A DNA stretch of 64,000 bases from Bacillus licheniformis DSM 13 = ATCC 14580 (GTDB lineage: Bacteria; Bacillota; Bacilli; Bacillales; Bacillaceae), in assembly GCF_000011645.1 (NCBI RefSeq), contig NC_006270.3, forward strand, positions 2,415,501-2,479,500, read 5' to 3'. Below, in pieces: positions 7,694-16,784 of the stretch; position 1 is the first letter of the stretch; each line of letters starts with the position of its first letter. A model generated the notes under the pieces. It was given only the letters and a program-made list of their open reading frames with translations, ran no database searches and was not told the origin of the DNA. Made by a program: the position numbers and the translations under genes.

Positions 7694-8713
7694 TTAAGCG
7701 TTCCCCCTTTCGGCCCGTTCAAATACGACGCCATGGGCAATGCATGGTATCGATTCTTTTTGCTGGATGATCGTCGGGCTTAAAAGGGCGCCTGTCGCGA
7801 CAACAAGCACTCTGTTCAGCCTTCCCGCTTCAATTTCTTTGAAAATATGGGCAAAGGTGACGACCGCGGAACAAGCGCATCCGCTTCCACCTGCAAAAAC
7901 TTGCTGGTCAGGCGTATAGATCATCAGCCCGCAGTCATTATGTTTTGTCCCGACATTGATTCCTTCCTCTTTTAACAGATCCTTCAAAATCGGGCTGCCG
8001 ACGCCTGAAAGGTCGCCGGTTAAGATCAGATCGTAATCATCAGGGGTGCGTCCCAGATCCTCCAAATGCTGCTTGATCGTATCCGCAGCAGCGGGTGCCA
8101 TCGCCGACCCCATATCTTGCGAATCGGTAATCCCCAAGTCGATAACCCTTCCGACAGTTGCGCTTGTAATTTTAATTCCGCCGGGCTGCTGGCTGAGGAC
8201 GACCGCTCCGCTTCCGGTCACTGTCGAAGTCGCGGTTCCCGGTTTTTGCCCCCCGTATTCCGTCGGGTAGCGGAACTGCCTTTCTGCCGTAGCATTATGG
8301 CTGCTGGTTGCCGCTAGGGCGCGCTTTGCGAAACCCCCGTCAATCAACGCCGAACTGATCGCGATCGATTCCATTGATGTCGAGCATGCTCCAAATAAGC
8401 AGAGAAAAGGAATTTTCAAATGCCGCGCCACATAGTTGGCTGTCACGTTTTGGTTGAGCAGATCGCCAGCCAAAAAGATATCGATGTCTTCCTTTTTAAG
8501 ATTTTGTTTTGATAACGCGGACTGAACCGCATCCTCCATCAGCTTGCGCTCTGCCATTTCCCAGTTTTTCTGGTTGCAGTGCATTTCATCATAGCTTTTG
8601 TCAAATAAGTGTCCAAGAGGACCTTCTTTTTCTTTGGGACCGACCGCTGTTCCGCTTGAGTTAACAAACAGCGGGTTCTCGAATTCCCATGTTTGTTTTC
8701 CTGTTAATTTCAT
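7694..8713 (-). CDS. spoVAD: Stage V sporulation protein AD (dipicolinate-binding)
   Basis: The 339-residue protein has a thiolase-like fold. In this family the protein binds dipicolinic acid on the outer face of the spore inner membrane and is essential for its uptake. The segment FGACSTSMESIAISS holds the cysteine that corresponds to the thiolase nucleophile. It ends one base before the spoVAEB start and lies twelve bases after spoVAC, inside the operon. Confidence 0.96.
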   Translation of the reverse strand: MKLTGKQTWEFENPLFVNSSGTAVGPKEKEGPLGHLFDKSYDEMHCNQKNWEMAERKLMEDAVQSALSKQNLKKEDIDIFLAGDLLNQNVTANYVARHLKIPFLCLFGACSTSMESIAISSALIDGGFAKRALAATSSHNATAERQFRYPTEYGGQKPGTATSTVTGSGAVVLSQQPGGIKITSATVGRVIDLGITDSQDMGSAMAPAAADTIKQHLEDLGRTPDDYDLILTGDLSGVGSPILKDLLKEEGINVGTKHNDCGLMIYTPDQQVFAGGSGCACSAVVTFAHIFKEIEAGRLNRVLVVATGALLSPTIIQQKESIPCIAHGVVFERAERGNA

Positions 8714-8725
8714 GATGTTTTCCTC

Positions 8726-9175
8726 CTAAAACAGCTTGTCAAAGGCAAAGCGGATCATCCCCACAATATAAGCGGCCACAACACCGAACACGATGACGTT
8801 TCCCGCAAGCTTGAACATGTTTGTCCCTACGCCGAGGACGTAGCCTTCGCTTTTATGCTCCAGCGCTGCGCTCGTCATACTGTTGGCAAACCCTGTAACC
8901 GGAACGGCAGAACCAGCGCCGGCAAACTGTCCGATTCTGTCGTAGACGCCAAGGCCTGTTAACAGAGCGGAGATCAGGATCAGCGTGGCAACCGTCGGGT
9001 TCCCGGCCGTTTTTTCATCAAAATGGAACACAGCCATATAAAAATTCTGGAAAGCCTGGCCGATCGTACAAATCAGACCACCGACGAGAAATGCCTTGAT
9101 ACAGTTCAGGACATAAGGCGGTGAAGGCTGATACGCTTTAACTTTCGATTGATAATTATCTTTCAAACTTGACAT
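8726..9175 (-). CDS. spoVAC: Stage V sporulation protein AC
   Basis: A membrane protein of about 149 residues with some four hydrophobic segments. The B. subtilis orthologue behaves as a mechanosensitive channel and is part of the dipicolinate conduit. Two adjacent ATG codons (9178 and 9175) follow AAGGAGGA; the second has the better spacing and is chosen. The open frame further upstream has no family similarity. Confidence 0.95.
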   Translation of the reverse strand: MSSLKDNYQSKVKAYQPSPPYVLNCIKAFLVGGLICTIGQAFQNFYMAVFHFDEKTAGNPTVATLILISALLTGLGVYDRIGQFAGAGSAVPVTGFANSMTSAALEHKSEGYVLGVGTNMFKLAGNVIVFGVVAAYIVGMIRFAFDKLF

Positions 9176-9188
9176 CATAATCCTCCTT

Positions 9189-9614
9189 TTATGACAAATG
9201 AACAAAAATGAGCCATTGGAACATCGATCCGAGAATCTTGCCGAAAACAATGGCCATTAAAAGTATCAAAATCCGGTCTCCCATCCCGATGCGTTTCGCC
9301 AGTATCGGCAGCACGTTCAAGACTTCTGTTAGCGCCGCTGCAAGCATTCCAATGAAAACGCCCGCAAAAAGGCCGATCGGAACAAGCAGCCATTTGGATA
9401 AAAAAAAGCGGGACATGTTCAGCGATTCCCATCCTCCGAAAACCGCGCCTAAAATGACAGCCCATTCATACGCCTGGATAAATCCTTTTGTTTTCGTCAG
9501 CTGAGTCAGCCTCGGGATAATGCCAAGCACGGTAAGAAAAGCGACAAAGCCGGATCCAACAGCAACCCCTCCTGCGAGTCCGAGAAAGATGATAAATATC
9601 ACGCTAATGATCAT
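9189..9614 (-). CDS. spoVAB: Stage V sporulation protein AB
   Basis: The protein has 141 residues and about four transmembrane helices, the usual SpoVAB size. The ATG at 9614 (MIISVIF) is chosen over the longer frame; its first codons overlap the spoVAA stop (shared bases 9604-9614), showing coupled translation. It is part of the SpoVA inner-membrane complex; no separate activity is known. Confidence 0.95.
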   Translation of the reverse strand: MIISVIFIIFLGLAGGVAVGSGFVAFLTVLGIIPRLTQLTKTKGFIQAYEWAVILGAVFGGWESLNMSRFFLSKWLLVPIGLFAGVFIGMLAAALTEVLNVLPILAKRIGMGDRILILLMAIVFGKILGSMFQWLIFVHLS

Positions 9615-10233
9615 GAATATCCTTTGTCGTTTCTTTGTTTTCGTGCATGGCCACATAATGGTCCAAATCAAGCTGATATTTAAACATCTCGACCTCCAGG
9701 GGGCTGGGCTCCTCGTTAAACCGTTTTTTAAATAAATGATTAAAAAACAAGATCATGCCGAGGCCAAGACCGATGCTGTACGGAACCTGCAAAAGGTATG
9801 GATAGCGGTTCACCTTGCCCGTCACCATTTCGTAAAGCAGGATGTGCACTTCCCTCATGCTGACATCTTCATGAAAGTTCATGACGGCAAGGCCGGCACC
9901 GACGAACAAGAGCAGCCAGACGGCGATGAAAAGCACGGGCGACAGATCCCTTTTCGGATATTGGATCTCCACGATGGTTTCAGAACCGCCGACGGTTTGG
10001 ACATCAAGGTCAGGAAACGATTTATGTACAGCTTCAATCACCTTCATCACGTCCAGCACCACCATGCTTTGATCCGCTTTGCTGACCTGATAAATAGGCA
10101 GCCGTTCAAGCTTTTCTTTGTATCCGCGGTCACCCGCTACCTGTGCGATATGGCCGAGCAAAATCAATTCATCCGGATCTGCCTCAAGCCGGTGGCGGAG
10201 TCTGATAAAAACTTGACGTTCCATCTGGGTCAC
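9604..10233 (-). CDS. spoVAA: Stage V sporulation protein AA
   Basis: First gene of the operon; 209 residues. A soluble N-terminal domain (about 1-95) is followed by two membrane helices (about 98-118 and 145-168) and a short charged tail. It belongs to the complex that imports dipicolinic acid late in sporulation. A good sigma-G promoter precedes it by about 25 bases. Confidence 0.95.
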   Translation of the reverse strand: MTQMERQVFIRLRHRLEADPDELILLGHIAQVAGDRGYKEKLERLPIYQVSKADQSMVVLDVMKVIEAVHKSFPDLDVQTVGGSETIVEIQYPKRDLSPVLFIAVWLLLFVGAGLAVMNFHEDVSMREVHILLYEMVTGKVNRYPYLLQVPYSIGLGLGMILFFNHLFKKRFNEEPSPLEVEMFKYQLDLDHYVAMHENKETTKDIHDH

Positions 10234-10256
10234 TTCCTATATGATGGTTATAGTTG

Positions 10257-10286
10257 TAGTATGAAGTACATCCCATTTATCATTCA
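10257..10286 (-). promoter_or_regulatory. Sigma-G promoter of the spoVA operon
   Basis: On the minus strand TGAATG (10281-10286) is followed after 17 bases by CATACTA (10257-10263). This agrees closely with the forespore sigma-G consensus (TGAATA, 17-18, CATACTA) and with the known sigma-G control of spoVA. Confidence 0.85.
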
Positions 10287-10316
10287 GAAAGGCGCAAAAG
10301 ACCATAAATTACCACA

Positions 10317-10356
10317 CAAAAAAACCGGAACGCTCCCAAGAGCGTCCGGTTTTTCA
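10317..10356 (-). terminator. Terminator of the dacF-spoIIA operon
   Basis: ACCGGAACGCTC (10324-10335) pairs with GAGCGTCCGGT (10340-10350) with one bulge. On the minus strand it is followed by eight T. It separates sigF from spoVAA. Confidence 0.9.
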
Positions 10357-10391
10357 TCGGACATCCGAGGCTGCCTGCAACATGAGCAGCC

Positions 10392-11159
10392 TCAGCTTTC
10401 AAAATGGTCCATCTGGTTTTTGATTTGCTTTAAAATCTTTTTCTCAAGCCTCGAGACTTGCACCTGGGATATGCCGAGGCGGTCGGCAACTTCAGATTGC
10501 GTCTTGTCTTTGTAATACCTTAAATAAACAATCAGCTTTTCCCGTTCATCCAAATCCTTGATGGCTTCCTTCAAAGCGATTTTATCGAACCACTTCTCTT
10601 CCGACTGATCGGCGATTTGGTCCAGAAGTGTAATCGGGTCCCCGTCGTTTTCGTAAACCGTTTCATGAATGGACGAGGGAGAGCGGACCGCTTCCTGGGC
10701 CATCACGACCTCTTCTGAACTGATTTCGAGATAATCGGCGATTTCCTGAACGGTCGGAATCCGGCCGTTTGACTTGGAAAGCTCGTCTTTCGCCCGCCGG
10801 ATTTTGTTGCCGAGTTCTTTCAGCGAGCGGCTCACTTTGACGGTTCCGTCATCTCTGATAAACCGCTGAATCTCGCCGATAATCATCGGAACGGCGTAGG
10901 TGGAAAACCGAACGTCATAGGAAAGATCGAATTTGTCCACCGACTTCAAGAGGCCGATGCAGCCGATTTGAAAGAGGTCGTCAGGCTCATAGCCTCTGTT
11001 CAAAAAACGCTGAACGACAGACCAAACAAGACGCATGTTTTTTTCTATGAGGAGGTCCCTTGCTTTTTGATCGCCGTTCTGGCTGTTTTTAATCAGTTCT
11101 TTCACTTCATGGTCTTTAAGCTGAGTGTTCTGGTTTTCTTTTTTAACCTCCACATCCAT
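10392..11159 (-). CDS. sigF: RNA polymerase sporulation sigma factor F
   Basis: Sigma-F (SpoIIAC, 255 residues) directs the first forespore-specific transcription. Sigma-70 regions 2 (about 38-110, with DDLFQIGCIGLL), 3 and 4 (about 200-250, with the helix-turn-helix SEVADRLGISQVQVSRLEKK) are complete. It is held inactive by SpoIIAB, encoded twelve bases upstream in the same operon, and released after SpoIIAA dephosphorylation. A strong terminator follows the gene. Confidence 0.98.
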   Translation of the reverse strand: MDVEVKKENQNTQLKDHEVKELIKNSQNGDQKARDLLIEKNMRLVWSVVQRFLNRGYEPDDLFQIGCIGLLKSVDKFDLSYDVRFSTYAVPMIIGEIQRFIRDDGTVKVSRSLKELGNKIRRAKDELSKSNGRIPTVQEIADYLEISSEEVVMAQEAVRSPSSIHETVYENDGDPITLLDQIADQSEEKWFDKIALKEAIKDLDEREKLIVYLRYYKDKTQSEVADRLGISQVQVSRLEKKILKQIKNQMDHFES

Positions 11160-11171
11160 AACAAATCTCCC

Positions 11172-11612
11172 TTAATTGCAAAGCGCTTTGCTTTTTGATA
11201 AGTGCTTTGTTAAGTGTATTGTGGTTCCCATCTCAGGTGAGGAGTCGATCGAAATATCATCCATGAAATTTTCCATGATCGTAAAGCCCATTCCCGACCG
11301 CTCGAGTTCAGGCTTTGTCGTGAACAGGGGCTGGCGCGCTTCTTCAAGATTAGGGATGCCGACTCCTTCGTCGCGGATCGTTAAATAGACAATATGGTCC
11401 TCGAGAGTGACGGAAATATATACGTTTCCCTGCCCTGAGTTTTCATAACCGTGAATGATCGCGTTTGTGACCGCTTCGGATACGACCGTTTTAATTTCGG
11501 TCAGTTCATCCATCGTCGGGTCAAGCTGAGCGATAAAAGCAGCGACTGTCACCCGTGCAAACGATTCATTTTGGCTGAGCGCTGTAAACTGAATGTTCAT
11601 TTCATTTTTCAT
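11172..11612 (-). CDS. spoIIAB: Anti-sigma F factor / SpoIIAA kinase
   Basis: SpoIIAB (146 residues) is a GHKL-type ATPase. The N-box lies in EAVTNAIIHGYEN and the G1 box in IRDEGVGIPN. It binds sigma-F with ATP and phosphorylates SpoIIAA on Ser58. The start overlaps the spoIIAA stop by four bases, the usual coupling that keeps the two proteins in balance. Confidence 0.98.
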   Translation of the reverse strand: MKNEMNIQFTALSQNESFARVTVAAFIAQLDPTMDELTEIKTVVSEAVTNAIIHGYENSGQGNVYISVTLEDHIVYLTIRDEGVGIPNLEEARQPLFTTKPELERSGMGFTIMENFMDDISIDSSPEMGTTIHLTKHLSKSKALCN

Positions 11613-11962
11613 GACGCCACCCCCAACGTTTCAAGTGCACGCTGCTCTGATTGCTCAAGGCGAATGATTTTAAACAGCCCGGACATATCAAATAAACGTT
11701 TGACAGCAGGGGAAATGGCGCAGACGATCATTTCTCCGCCGAGCTGCTTAATCTCCTTATATCTGCCGAGCACGACGCCAAGCCCTGAACTGTCCATAAA
11801 CGAAAGGTCTGCAAGATTCATGACAATATGGCGAATGTCGGTTTGTTCCAGATGGTCACTGACTTGTTTTCTCAAGGTTTCTGCTGTATGGTGATCGAGT
11901 TCACCTGTCAACCGAATGCATAATACGGATTCTTTGACGTGAATATCGATTCCGAGGCTCAT
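11609..11962 (-). CDS. spoIIAA: Anti-anti-sigma factor SpoIIAA
   Basis: A STAS-domain protein of 117 residues. Ser58 in FMDSSGLG is the residue phosphorylated by SpoIIAB and dephosphorylated by SpoIIE; the unphosphorylated form frees sigma-F. The ATG at 11962 is used because GGAGG lies seven bases upstream and the length then equals that of B. subtilis; the ATG at 11968 is too close to the ribosome site. A sigma-H promoter is expected in 11963-12055; AGGAATT near 12018-12024 is only a weak candidate. Confidence 0.97.
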   Translation of the reverse strand: MSLGIDIHVKESVLCIRLTGELDHHTAETLRKQVSDHLEQTDIRHIVMNLADLSFMDSSGLGVVLGRYKEIKQLGGEMIVCAISPAVKRLFDMSGLFKIIRLEQSEQRALETLGVAS

Positions 11963-12055
11963 CCTCATTCCTCCTTGGTTTAAATCGGATAATGAGTGTT
12001 TCGCTTCAGACTTTATAAATTCCTTCACCGTGACAAAACTAGTGACCGTTCGGCA

Positions 12056-13228
12056 TTATTCACTCCACTTCGTCCAGTGGGTCATCGTCCGCTTGAACAT
12101 CGTCCACATCCCCGCTTTGTCCATATCTTTTTCAGCGACAAGAGGACTTTCAGCGAGCACCTTTCCATCCTTTTTCAAAACGAGCGTCCCAAGCTCTGTG
12201 CCTTTTTTGACAGGGGCCTGGATATCTTCTTTCTGTTTGATTTCTTTTTTAACAGATTCGATATTTTCGCCTTTTTTCGTCAAAAGGGAAATCGGTTCTG
12301 ATGTGACAAGGTTTATTTTTTGCTCACGGCCTTTATTGACCTTCAAATCGGAAATGATTTCGTTACGTTTATACATCGGATGCGTTTCATATTGGCTGAA
12401 CGCAAAATCAAGCATTTTTGTGATTTGGGCATTTCGTTCTTTCGGCGTGCTGGCTCCAAAAACGACAGCGATGACGCGCATGTTTCCTTTTTTCGCTGAA
12501 GCTGTCAGACAGTACTTTGCTTCATTTGTAAAGCCGGTCTTGACTCCATCAACTCCTGGATAAAATTTGATGAGGCGGTTTGTGTTGACGAGCCAGAATT
12601 TTTTATCAGTGTTTTCTCTCAGATAGTCTTCATACGTTCCCGTAAATTTCGTGATGTTTTCATATTTTAAAAGCTCTTTCGCCATGAGCGCCATGTCATA
12701 GGCTGTGCTGTAATGGCCTTCTTCAGGCAGACCTGTCGTATTTTGAAAAGACGTATCCTTGAGGCCGAGCTCAGCAGCTTTTTCATTCATTCTTTTGACG
12801 AATTCCTCTTCAGACCCCGCAATATGCTCTGCCATTGCAACAGAGGCATCATTACCCGATCCGATGGCGATCCCTTTCAGCATATCTTCAACCGTCATTT
12901 CTTCACCGGGCTCTAGAAAAATTTGCGAACCCCCCATTGAAGCGGCATACTCGCTTGTTCTGACTTTGTCTTTCATTTTGATTTTGCCTTCATCAAGGGC
13001 CTCCATGATCAGCAGCATGGTCATCACCTTTGTCATGCTGGCCGGAGGAAGCTTTTCACGGCTGTTCTTGTCATACATCACCTTACCGGTATCCCGCTCG
13101 ATTAAAACGGCAGATTTTGCGTCATCAGCAAGCTCCGACGGTTTCTTTGCGCTCTCTTTTGCAAGCGCCGACGGCGCAGTCATCAGGATTATCGTAAAAA
13201 TCAGCAATTTGGATAAATGACGTTTCAT
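12056..13228 (-). CDS. dacF: Penicillin-binding D-alanyl-D-alanine carboxypeptidase DacF
   Basis: A low-molecular-weight PBP of 390 residues that trims peptidoglycan side chains in the forespore and affects cortex crosslinking. A signal peptide (1-23, ending SALA) precedes the peptidase domain. The SxxK motif is at Ser64 (SMTK), SGN occurs in IGSGNDAS, and KTG in DGVKTGFT. A C-terminal PBP5-type beta domain follows. The ATG at 13228 has GGAGG eight bases upstream. A good sigma-F promoter precedes the gene, and spoIIAA follows about 90 bases later. Confidence 0.97.
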   Translation of the reverse strand: MKRHLSKLLIFTIILMTAPSALAKESAKKPSELADDAKSAVLIERDTGKVMYDKNSREKLPPASMTKVMTMLLIMEALDEGKIKMKDKVRTSEYAASMGGSQIFLEPGEEMTVEDMLKGIAIGSGNDASVAMAEHIAGSEEEFVKRMNEKAAELGLKDTSFQNTTGLPEEGHYSTAYDMALMAKELLKYENITKFTGTYEDYLRENTDKKFWLVNTNRLIKFYPGVDGVKTGFTNEAKYCLTASAKKGNMRVIAVVFGASTPKERNAQITKMLDFAFSQYETHPMYKRNEIISDLKVNKGREQKINLVTSEPISLLTKKGENIESVKKEIKQKEDIQAPVKKGTELGTLVLKKDGKVLAESPLVAEKDMDKAGMWTMFKRTMTHWTKWSE

Positions 13229-13257
13229 CACCCAGACCTCCATTTCGTAATCCTCTC

Positions 13258-13286
13258 TATTTTTTCCAATCCGGTTGGATTTATAC
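13258..13286 (-). promoter_or_regulatory. Sigma-F promoter of dacF
   Basis: On the minus strand GTATA (13282-13286) is followed after 14 bases by GGAAAAAATA (13258-13267), a near-consensus sigma-F promoter. DacF is a known sigma-F regulon member in B. subtilis. Confidence 0.8.
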
Positions 13287-13325
13287 GGATCGGTTGGAAA
13301 AAATTTCTCAACGACCAAAAAGAAA

Positions 13326-13373
13326 GAGCCAATGCAGGCTCTCATTTGAACTTGCACTGGCTCATATTTCAAC
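13326..13373 (-). terminator. Terminator of the drm-pupG operon
   Basis: GAGCCAATGCA and TGCACTGGCTC pair with one mismatch around a roughly 25-base loop. A T-rich tract follows on the minus strand. Confidence 0.7.
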
Positions 13374-13385
13374 TTCGCTGTAGTT

Positions 13386-14201
13386 TTAGCCGATTTTGGC
13401 GACTGCCGCTTTAACAAACCGCAAGAAGTCGGCTTTTACTTTTTCGGTGACTTCGATCACTTCATCATGGGAGAGCGGCTGATCGAGGATTCCGGCTGCC
13501 GCGTTTGATATACACGAAATGCCGAGCACGCGAAGGCCCGCATGTTTTGCCACGATGACTTCCGGAACCGTCGACATGCCGACGGCATCCGATCCGATCG
13601 TTCTGAGGAACCGCACTTCGGCAGGCGTTTCGTATGTAGGTCCTGTAACGGCTGTGTAAACCCCTTCTTGTACGCTGATGTTCAATTCTTCGGCTGTTTT
13701 TTTCGCCAAGAGGCGCAGTTCCTTATCATATGCGGACGACATATCCGGGAATCTGACGCCGAGCGAGGAATCGTTTGGACCGATCAGCGGGTTCGTTCCC
13801 ATATAATTGATATGATCGGATATGATCATCAAATCGCCGGGACGGAACGATTCATTGACGCCGCCTGCGGCATTGGTCACGATTAAAGTCTCGATCCCCA
13901 GCTCTTTCATGACACGGACAGGGAAGGTTACCTTGTCCATGGAATACCCTTCGTAAAAATGAAAACGCCCTTGCATCGCGACGACTTGCACATTTTCAAG
14001 TCTGCCGATGACAAGCTGTCCGGCATGCCCTTCAACAGTGGAAACAGGAAAGTCCGGGATGTCTTCATATTTAATGCGGACGGCGTCTTCTATCTCATCG
14101 GCAAGCACGCCAAGGCCGGATCCCAATATCAGGCCGACCGCAGGTTTGATTTCCGTTTTGCTTTTAATATAGTCTGCGGCATTTGCAATCATCTGTTTCA
14201 C
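13386..14201 (-). CDS. pupG: Purine nucleoside phosphorylase
   Basis: A trimeric-type purine nucleoside phosphorylase of 271 residues (PNP/MTAP family). It splits guanosine, inosine and their deoxy forms into base and (deoxy)ribose-1-phosphate. Family motifs include LGSGLG near the N-terminus, QGRFHFYEGY, and GPTYETPAEVRF in the base-binding region. It follows drm, whose product converts the sugar phosphate made here, so the two form one salvage operon. Confidence 0.97.
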   Translation of the reverse strand: MKQMIANAADYIKSKTEIKPAVGLILGSGLGVLADEIEDAVRIKYEDIPDFPVSTVEGHAGQLVIGRLENVQVVAMQGRFHFYEGYSMDKVTFPVRVMKELGIETLIVTNAAGGVNESFRPGDLMIISDHINYMGTNPLIGPNDSSLGVRFPDMSSAYDKELRLLAKKTAEELNISVQEGVYTAVTGPTYETPAEVRFLRTIGSDAVGMSTVPEVIVAKHAGLRVLGISCISNAAAGILDQPLSHDEVIEVTEKVKADFLRFVKAAVAKIG

Positions 14202-14212
14202 GTCGTTTCCTC

Positions 14213-15397
14213 CTATTTCAGCAGGGATAAAAAGCTTTTTCCGTACTTTGGCATATTCGTTTTAAAGTTGTCGGCGATCGTTGCGCCGATGTCCGCGAAT
14301 GTATCTGCGAGCGGAAGCGCCCCAGGCTTTTCGTGTTTTTTGCTGTATACAAGAAGCGGAACGTACTCCCTTGTATGATCAGTGCCATGGTGAACCGGAT
14401 CATTGCCGTGGTCGGCGGTAATGATGAGCAGATCATCTTCGCGCATCTTTTCAAATACTTCAGGAAGGCGCGCGTCGAACTCTTCGAGCGCTTTTCCGTA
14501 TCCTTCCGGATCGCGGCGGTGTCCGAACAGCGCATCAAAGTCCACGAGGTTTACAAAGCTGATCCCAGTAAAACCTTTGTCAAGCGTTTGCACCAGCTTG
14601 TCCATCCCGTCCATATTCGATTTCGTTCTGAGCGATTCCGTAATGCCCTCGCCGTCGTAGATATCGGAGATTTTGCCGATCGCAATCACATCAAAGCTGT
14701 CATCTTTCAATTCATTCATCACGGTTCTGTCAAACGGCTTCAGCGCATAATCATGGCGGTTCGGCGTCCGTTTAAATTCGCCCGGCTTGCCGACAAACGG
14801 CCTCGCAATAACGCGTCCGACCATATATTTCTCGTCAAGCGTCAGCTCGCGCGCGATCTCGCAGATCTTGTACAATTCCTCGAGAGGCACGACTTCTTCG
14901 TGTGCGGCAATCTGCAGAACGGAGTCTGCTGAGGTGTAGACGATCAGCGCGCCGGTTTCCATATGCTCCGCACCGAGTTCATCCAAAATCGCAGTGCCTG
15001 ATGCAGGCTTGTTTCCAATCACTTTTCTTCCGGATTTCTGTTCAAGTTCGTGGATCAATTCGTCCGGAAAACCTTCGGGAAACACCCGGAAAGGTTTGTC
15101 TATGTAAAGTCCCATAATCTCCCAATGGCCAGTCATCGTATCTTTTCCGTTTGAGGCTTCTTTCATTTTGCCGTAATAGGCAAGCGGCTTTTCCGCCTTT
15201 TCGACGCCTTTGATTTCACGGATGTTGCTGAGCCCGAGCTTTGCCATGTTCGGCAGGCTGATGCCTCCCATGTGTTCGGCAATGTGGCCCAATGTATCTG
15301 CGCCTTTGTCATTAAATTTTTCGGCATCAGGCGCCTCGCCGATTCCAACGGAATCCATTACTATTAAAAATACGCGGTTATAATCAAATGCAGGCAT
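14213..15397 (-). CDS. drm: Phosphopentomutase
   Basis: DeoB/Drm (394 residues) interconverts ribose-1-phosphate or deoxyribose-1-phosphate and the 5-phosphates. It belongs to the alkaline phosphatase superfamily. Metal ligands and the catalytic Thr lie in IVMDSVGIGEAPDA and KDTMTGHWE near the N-terminus, and LLIITADHGNDP and GTDHTREYVP form the C-terminal metal site. It is first gene of the drm-pupG operon, with its own sigma-A promoter upstream. Confidence 0.97.
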   Translation of the reverse strand: MPAFDYNRVFLIVMDSVGIGEAPDAEKFNDKGADTLGHIAEHMGGISLPNMAKLGLSNIREIKGVEKAEKPLAYYGKMKEASNGKDTMTGHWEIMGLYIDKPFRVFPEGFPDELIHELEQKSGRKVIGNKPASGTAILDELGAEHMETGALIVYTSADSVLQIAAHEEVVPLEELYKICEIARELTLDEKYMVGRVIARPFVGKPGEFKRTPNRHDYALKPFDRTVMNELKDDSFDVIAIGKISDIYDGEGITESLRTKSNMDGMDKLVQTLDKGFTGISFVNLVDFDALFGHRRDPEGYGKALEEFDARLPEVFEKMREDDLLIITADHGNDPVHHGTDHTREYVPLLVYSKKHEKPGALPLADTFADIGATIADNFKTNMPKYGKSFLSLLK

Positions 15398-15478
15398 TTG
15401 TCGGCCTCCTTTTTTTCTTTCTGTCAGCTATAGGCTGTCACGCTTGGCATAAAAAAACCAAAATACCGCTATTAGCCA

Positions 15479-15508
15479 AGTATAAACCGTTTACACAACA
15501 GTTGACAA
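15479..15508 (-). promoter_or_regulatory. Sigma-A promoter of drm-pupG with a cre-like sequence
   Basis: On the minus strand TTGTCA (15503-15508) is followed after 18 bases by TATACT (15479-15484). The spacer holds TGTAAACGGTTTAT, which differs from a CcpA cre site mainly in its last position; catabolite control is therefore possible but unproven. Confidence 0.6.
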
Positions 15509-15560
15509 TACGAACGGAAATAGTGAGAAACTTCCCGCAATTTGCTACTCCCTCAACATG

Positions 15561-15600
15561 AAAAACCGTGCTACCGCCTGTCCTTTCAGGCTATGCACGG
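15561..15600 (-). terminator. xerD terminator
   Basis: CCGTGC...GCCTG and CAGGC...GCACGG form a two-part stem (15566-15600) followed on the minus strand by five T. The xerD stop codon lies inside the first arm. Confidence 0.8.
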
Positions 15601-16481
15601 GGATGGTATTGCCTATACACATCTTTCAGCCTTGTTTTCGTCACGTGCGTATAAATTTGCGTCGTCGAAATGTCGGCGTGTCCGAGCATTTCCTGAACGG
15701 CCCGGAGATCGGCTCCGTTTTCGAGCAAGTGTGTGGCGAATGAGTGCCTCAGCGTGTGCGGCGTCAGCTCTTTATTAATTCCCGCTTCCAAAGCGATTTT
15801 CTTTAAATTTTTCCAAAACCCCTGGCGGCTCATTTGTCTGCCGTGGTGATTCAGAAACAGGGCGTCTTCGGTATTTTTTTTCAAAAGCTTGCCCCTCGCT
15901 TTTGACAGATATTCGCCGACCGCATGTGACGCCGCTTCGCCGAGCGGAACGATCCGCTCCTTTCTTCCTTTCCCGAAGCAGCGGATAAAGCCCATCGATA
16001 AATGGACATCGGACAGCTTTAATGCGATCATCTCGCTGACGCGGATTCCTGTCGCATACAATAACTCCAGCATTGCTTTATCGCGGTAGCCGAACGGCCC
16101 CGTCAGCTTCGGCGTATCCAAAAGCGTTTCGACTTCCTGTAATGACAGCACCTTCGGAAGGGTCCGTTCCGTTTTTTGCGATTCAATATGGACGGACGGG
16201 TCCTGGGCCGTCACTTTTTCCCTCAGCAGAAACTGGTGAAAGCTGCGGATGGAAGCGAGATGCCTCGCGACCGTCTTTCCGGATTTTCCGGCGTCTTTTA
16301 AATGCTTCAAAAACTGGATGATGTGCAGCCTTGTCACCTGGTCAAAAGAGCTCAGCTGCTCCTGCTCCTCTAAATAGGCGGCGTAGCTGTTCAAATCCCG
16401 TTCATAGCTCACAACCGTGTTGTGGGAAAGCCCCCGTTCAACAACGGCGTAGTGGATAAAGTCTTTAATATGAACTTTCAC
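15591..16481 (-). CDS. xerD: Site-specific tyrosine recombinase XerD
   Basis: XerD (RipX, 296 residues) acts with CodV/XerC at dif to resolve chromosome dimers. The N-terminal SAM-like DNA-binding domain spans about 1-85. The catalytic domain shows Arg in ATGIRVSEM, His-x-x-Arg in LTPHTLRHSFATHLLENG, a later His in LGHADISTTQIYTHV, and the nucleophile Tyr in the last motif. All residues are present. It sits between yqzK and drm, as in B. subtilis. Confidence 0.97.
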   Translation of the reverse strand: MKVHIKDFIHYAVVERGLSHNTVVSYERDLNSYAAYLEEQEQLSSFDQVTRLHIIQFLKHLKDAGKSGKTVARHLASIRSFHQFLLREKVTAQDPSVHIESQKTERTLPKVLSLQEVETLLDTPKLTGPFGYRDKAMLELLYATGIRVSEMIALKLSDVHLSMGFIRCFGKGRKERIVPLGEAASHAVGEYLSKARGKLLKKNTEDALFLNHHGRQMSRQGFWKNLKKIALEAGINKELTPHTLRHSFATHLLENGADLRAVQEMLGHADISTTQIYTHVTKTRLKDVYRQYHPRA

Positions 16482-16487
16482 GCTATC

Positions 16488-16712
16488 CTACTCCCCGTTC
16501 AAATAAAAAAAGATTAACCGGTTAAACCAGCTGCCCTGCTCGTCCTCTTCCATCGAGGCGACCTTGAGGGCTGCTCCTTCAGGTTTATCATACCGATGAT
16601 AGTTTTCATACTCTGAATTTATCCATATCATAGCATAATAAAACAAGACGGTAAAACCGGTAAACAGCACAAACACCTTGATCATATCGGCGGCCGTTTT
16701 CAGCATTTTCAT
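16488..16712 (-). CDS. yqzK: Small membrane protein YqzK (DUF4227)
   Basis: A 74-residue protein with one N-terminal membrane helix (about 10-32) and a short, acidic exterior part. It matches the DUF4227 family found between fur and xerD in Bacillus. Function unknown. It ends seven bases before the xerD start, so the two are probably cotranscribed. A second ATG at 16706 is possible as start. Confidence 0.85.
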   Translation of the reverse strand: MKMLKTAADMIKVFVLFTGFTVLFYYAMIWINSEYENYHRYDKPEGAALKVASMEEDEQGSWFNRLIFFYLNGE

Positions 16713-16784
16713 ACGGTTTCAGGTCCCTTCTTTTGATTCGATTACTAAAACTTATGCCAAATGAGACAAGTTTTATACGTCTGA

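Noticed and set aside
9736..10515. 259-residue plus-strand frame across spoVAA and sigF ends
   Set aside because: It runs antisense through two certain genes and their terminator; it is a shadow frame.
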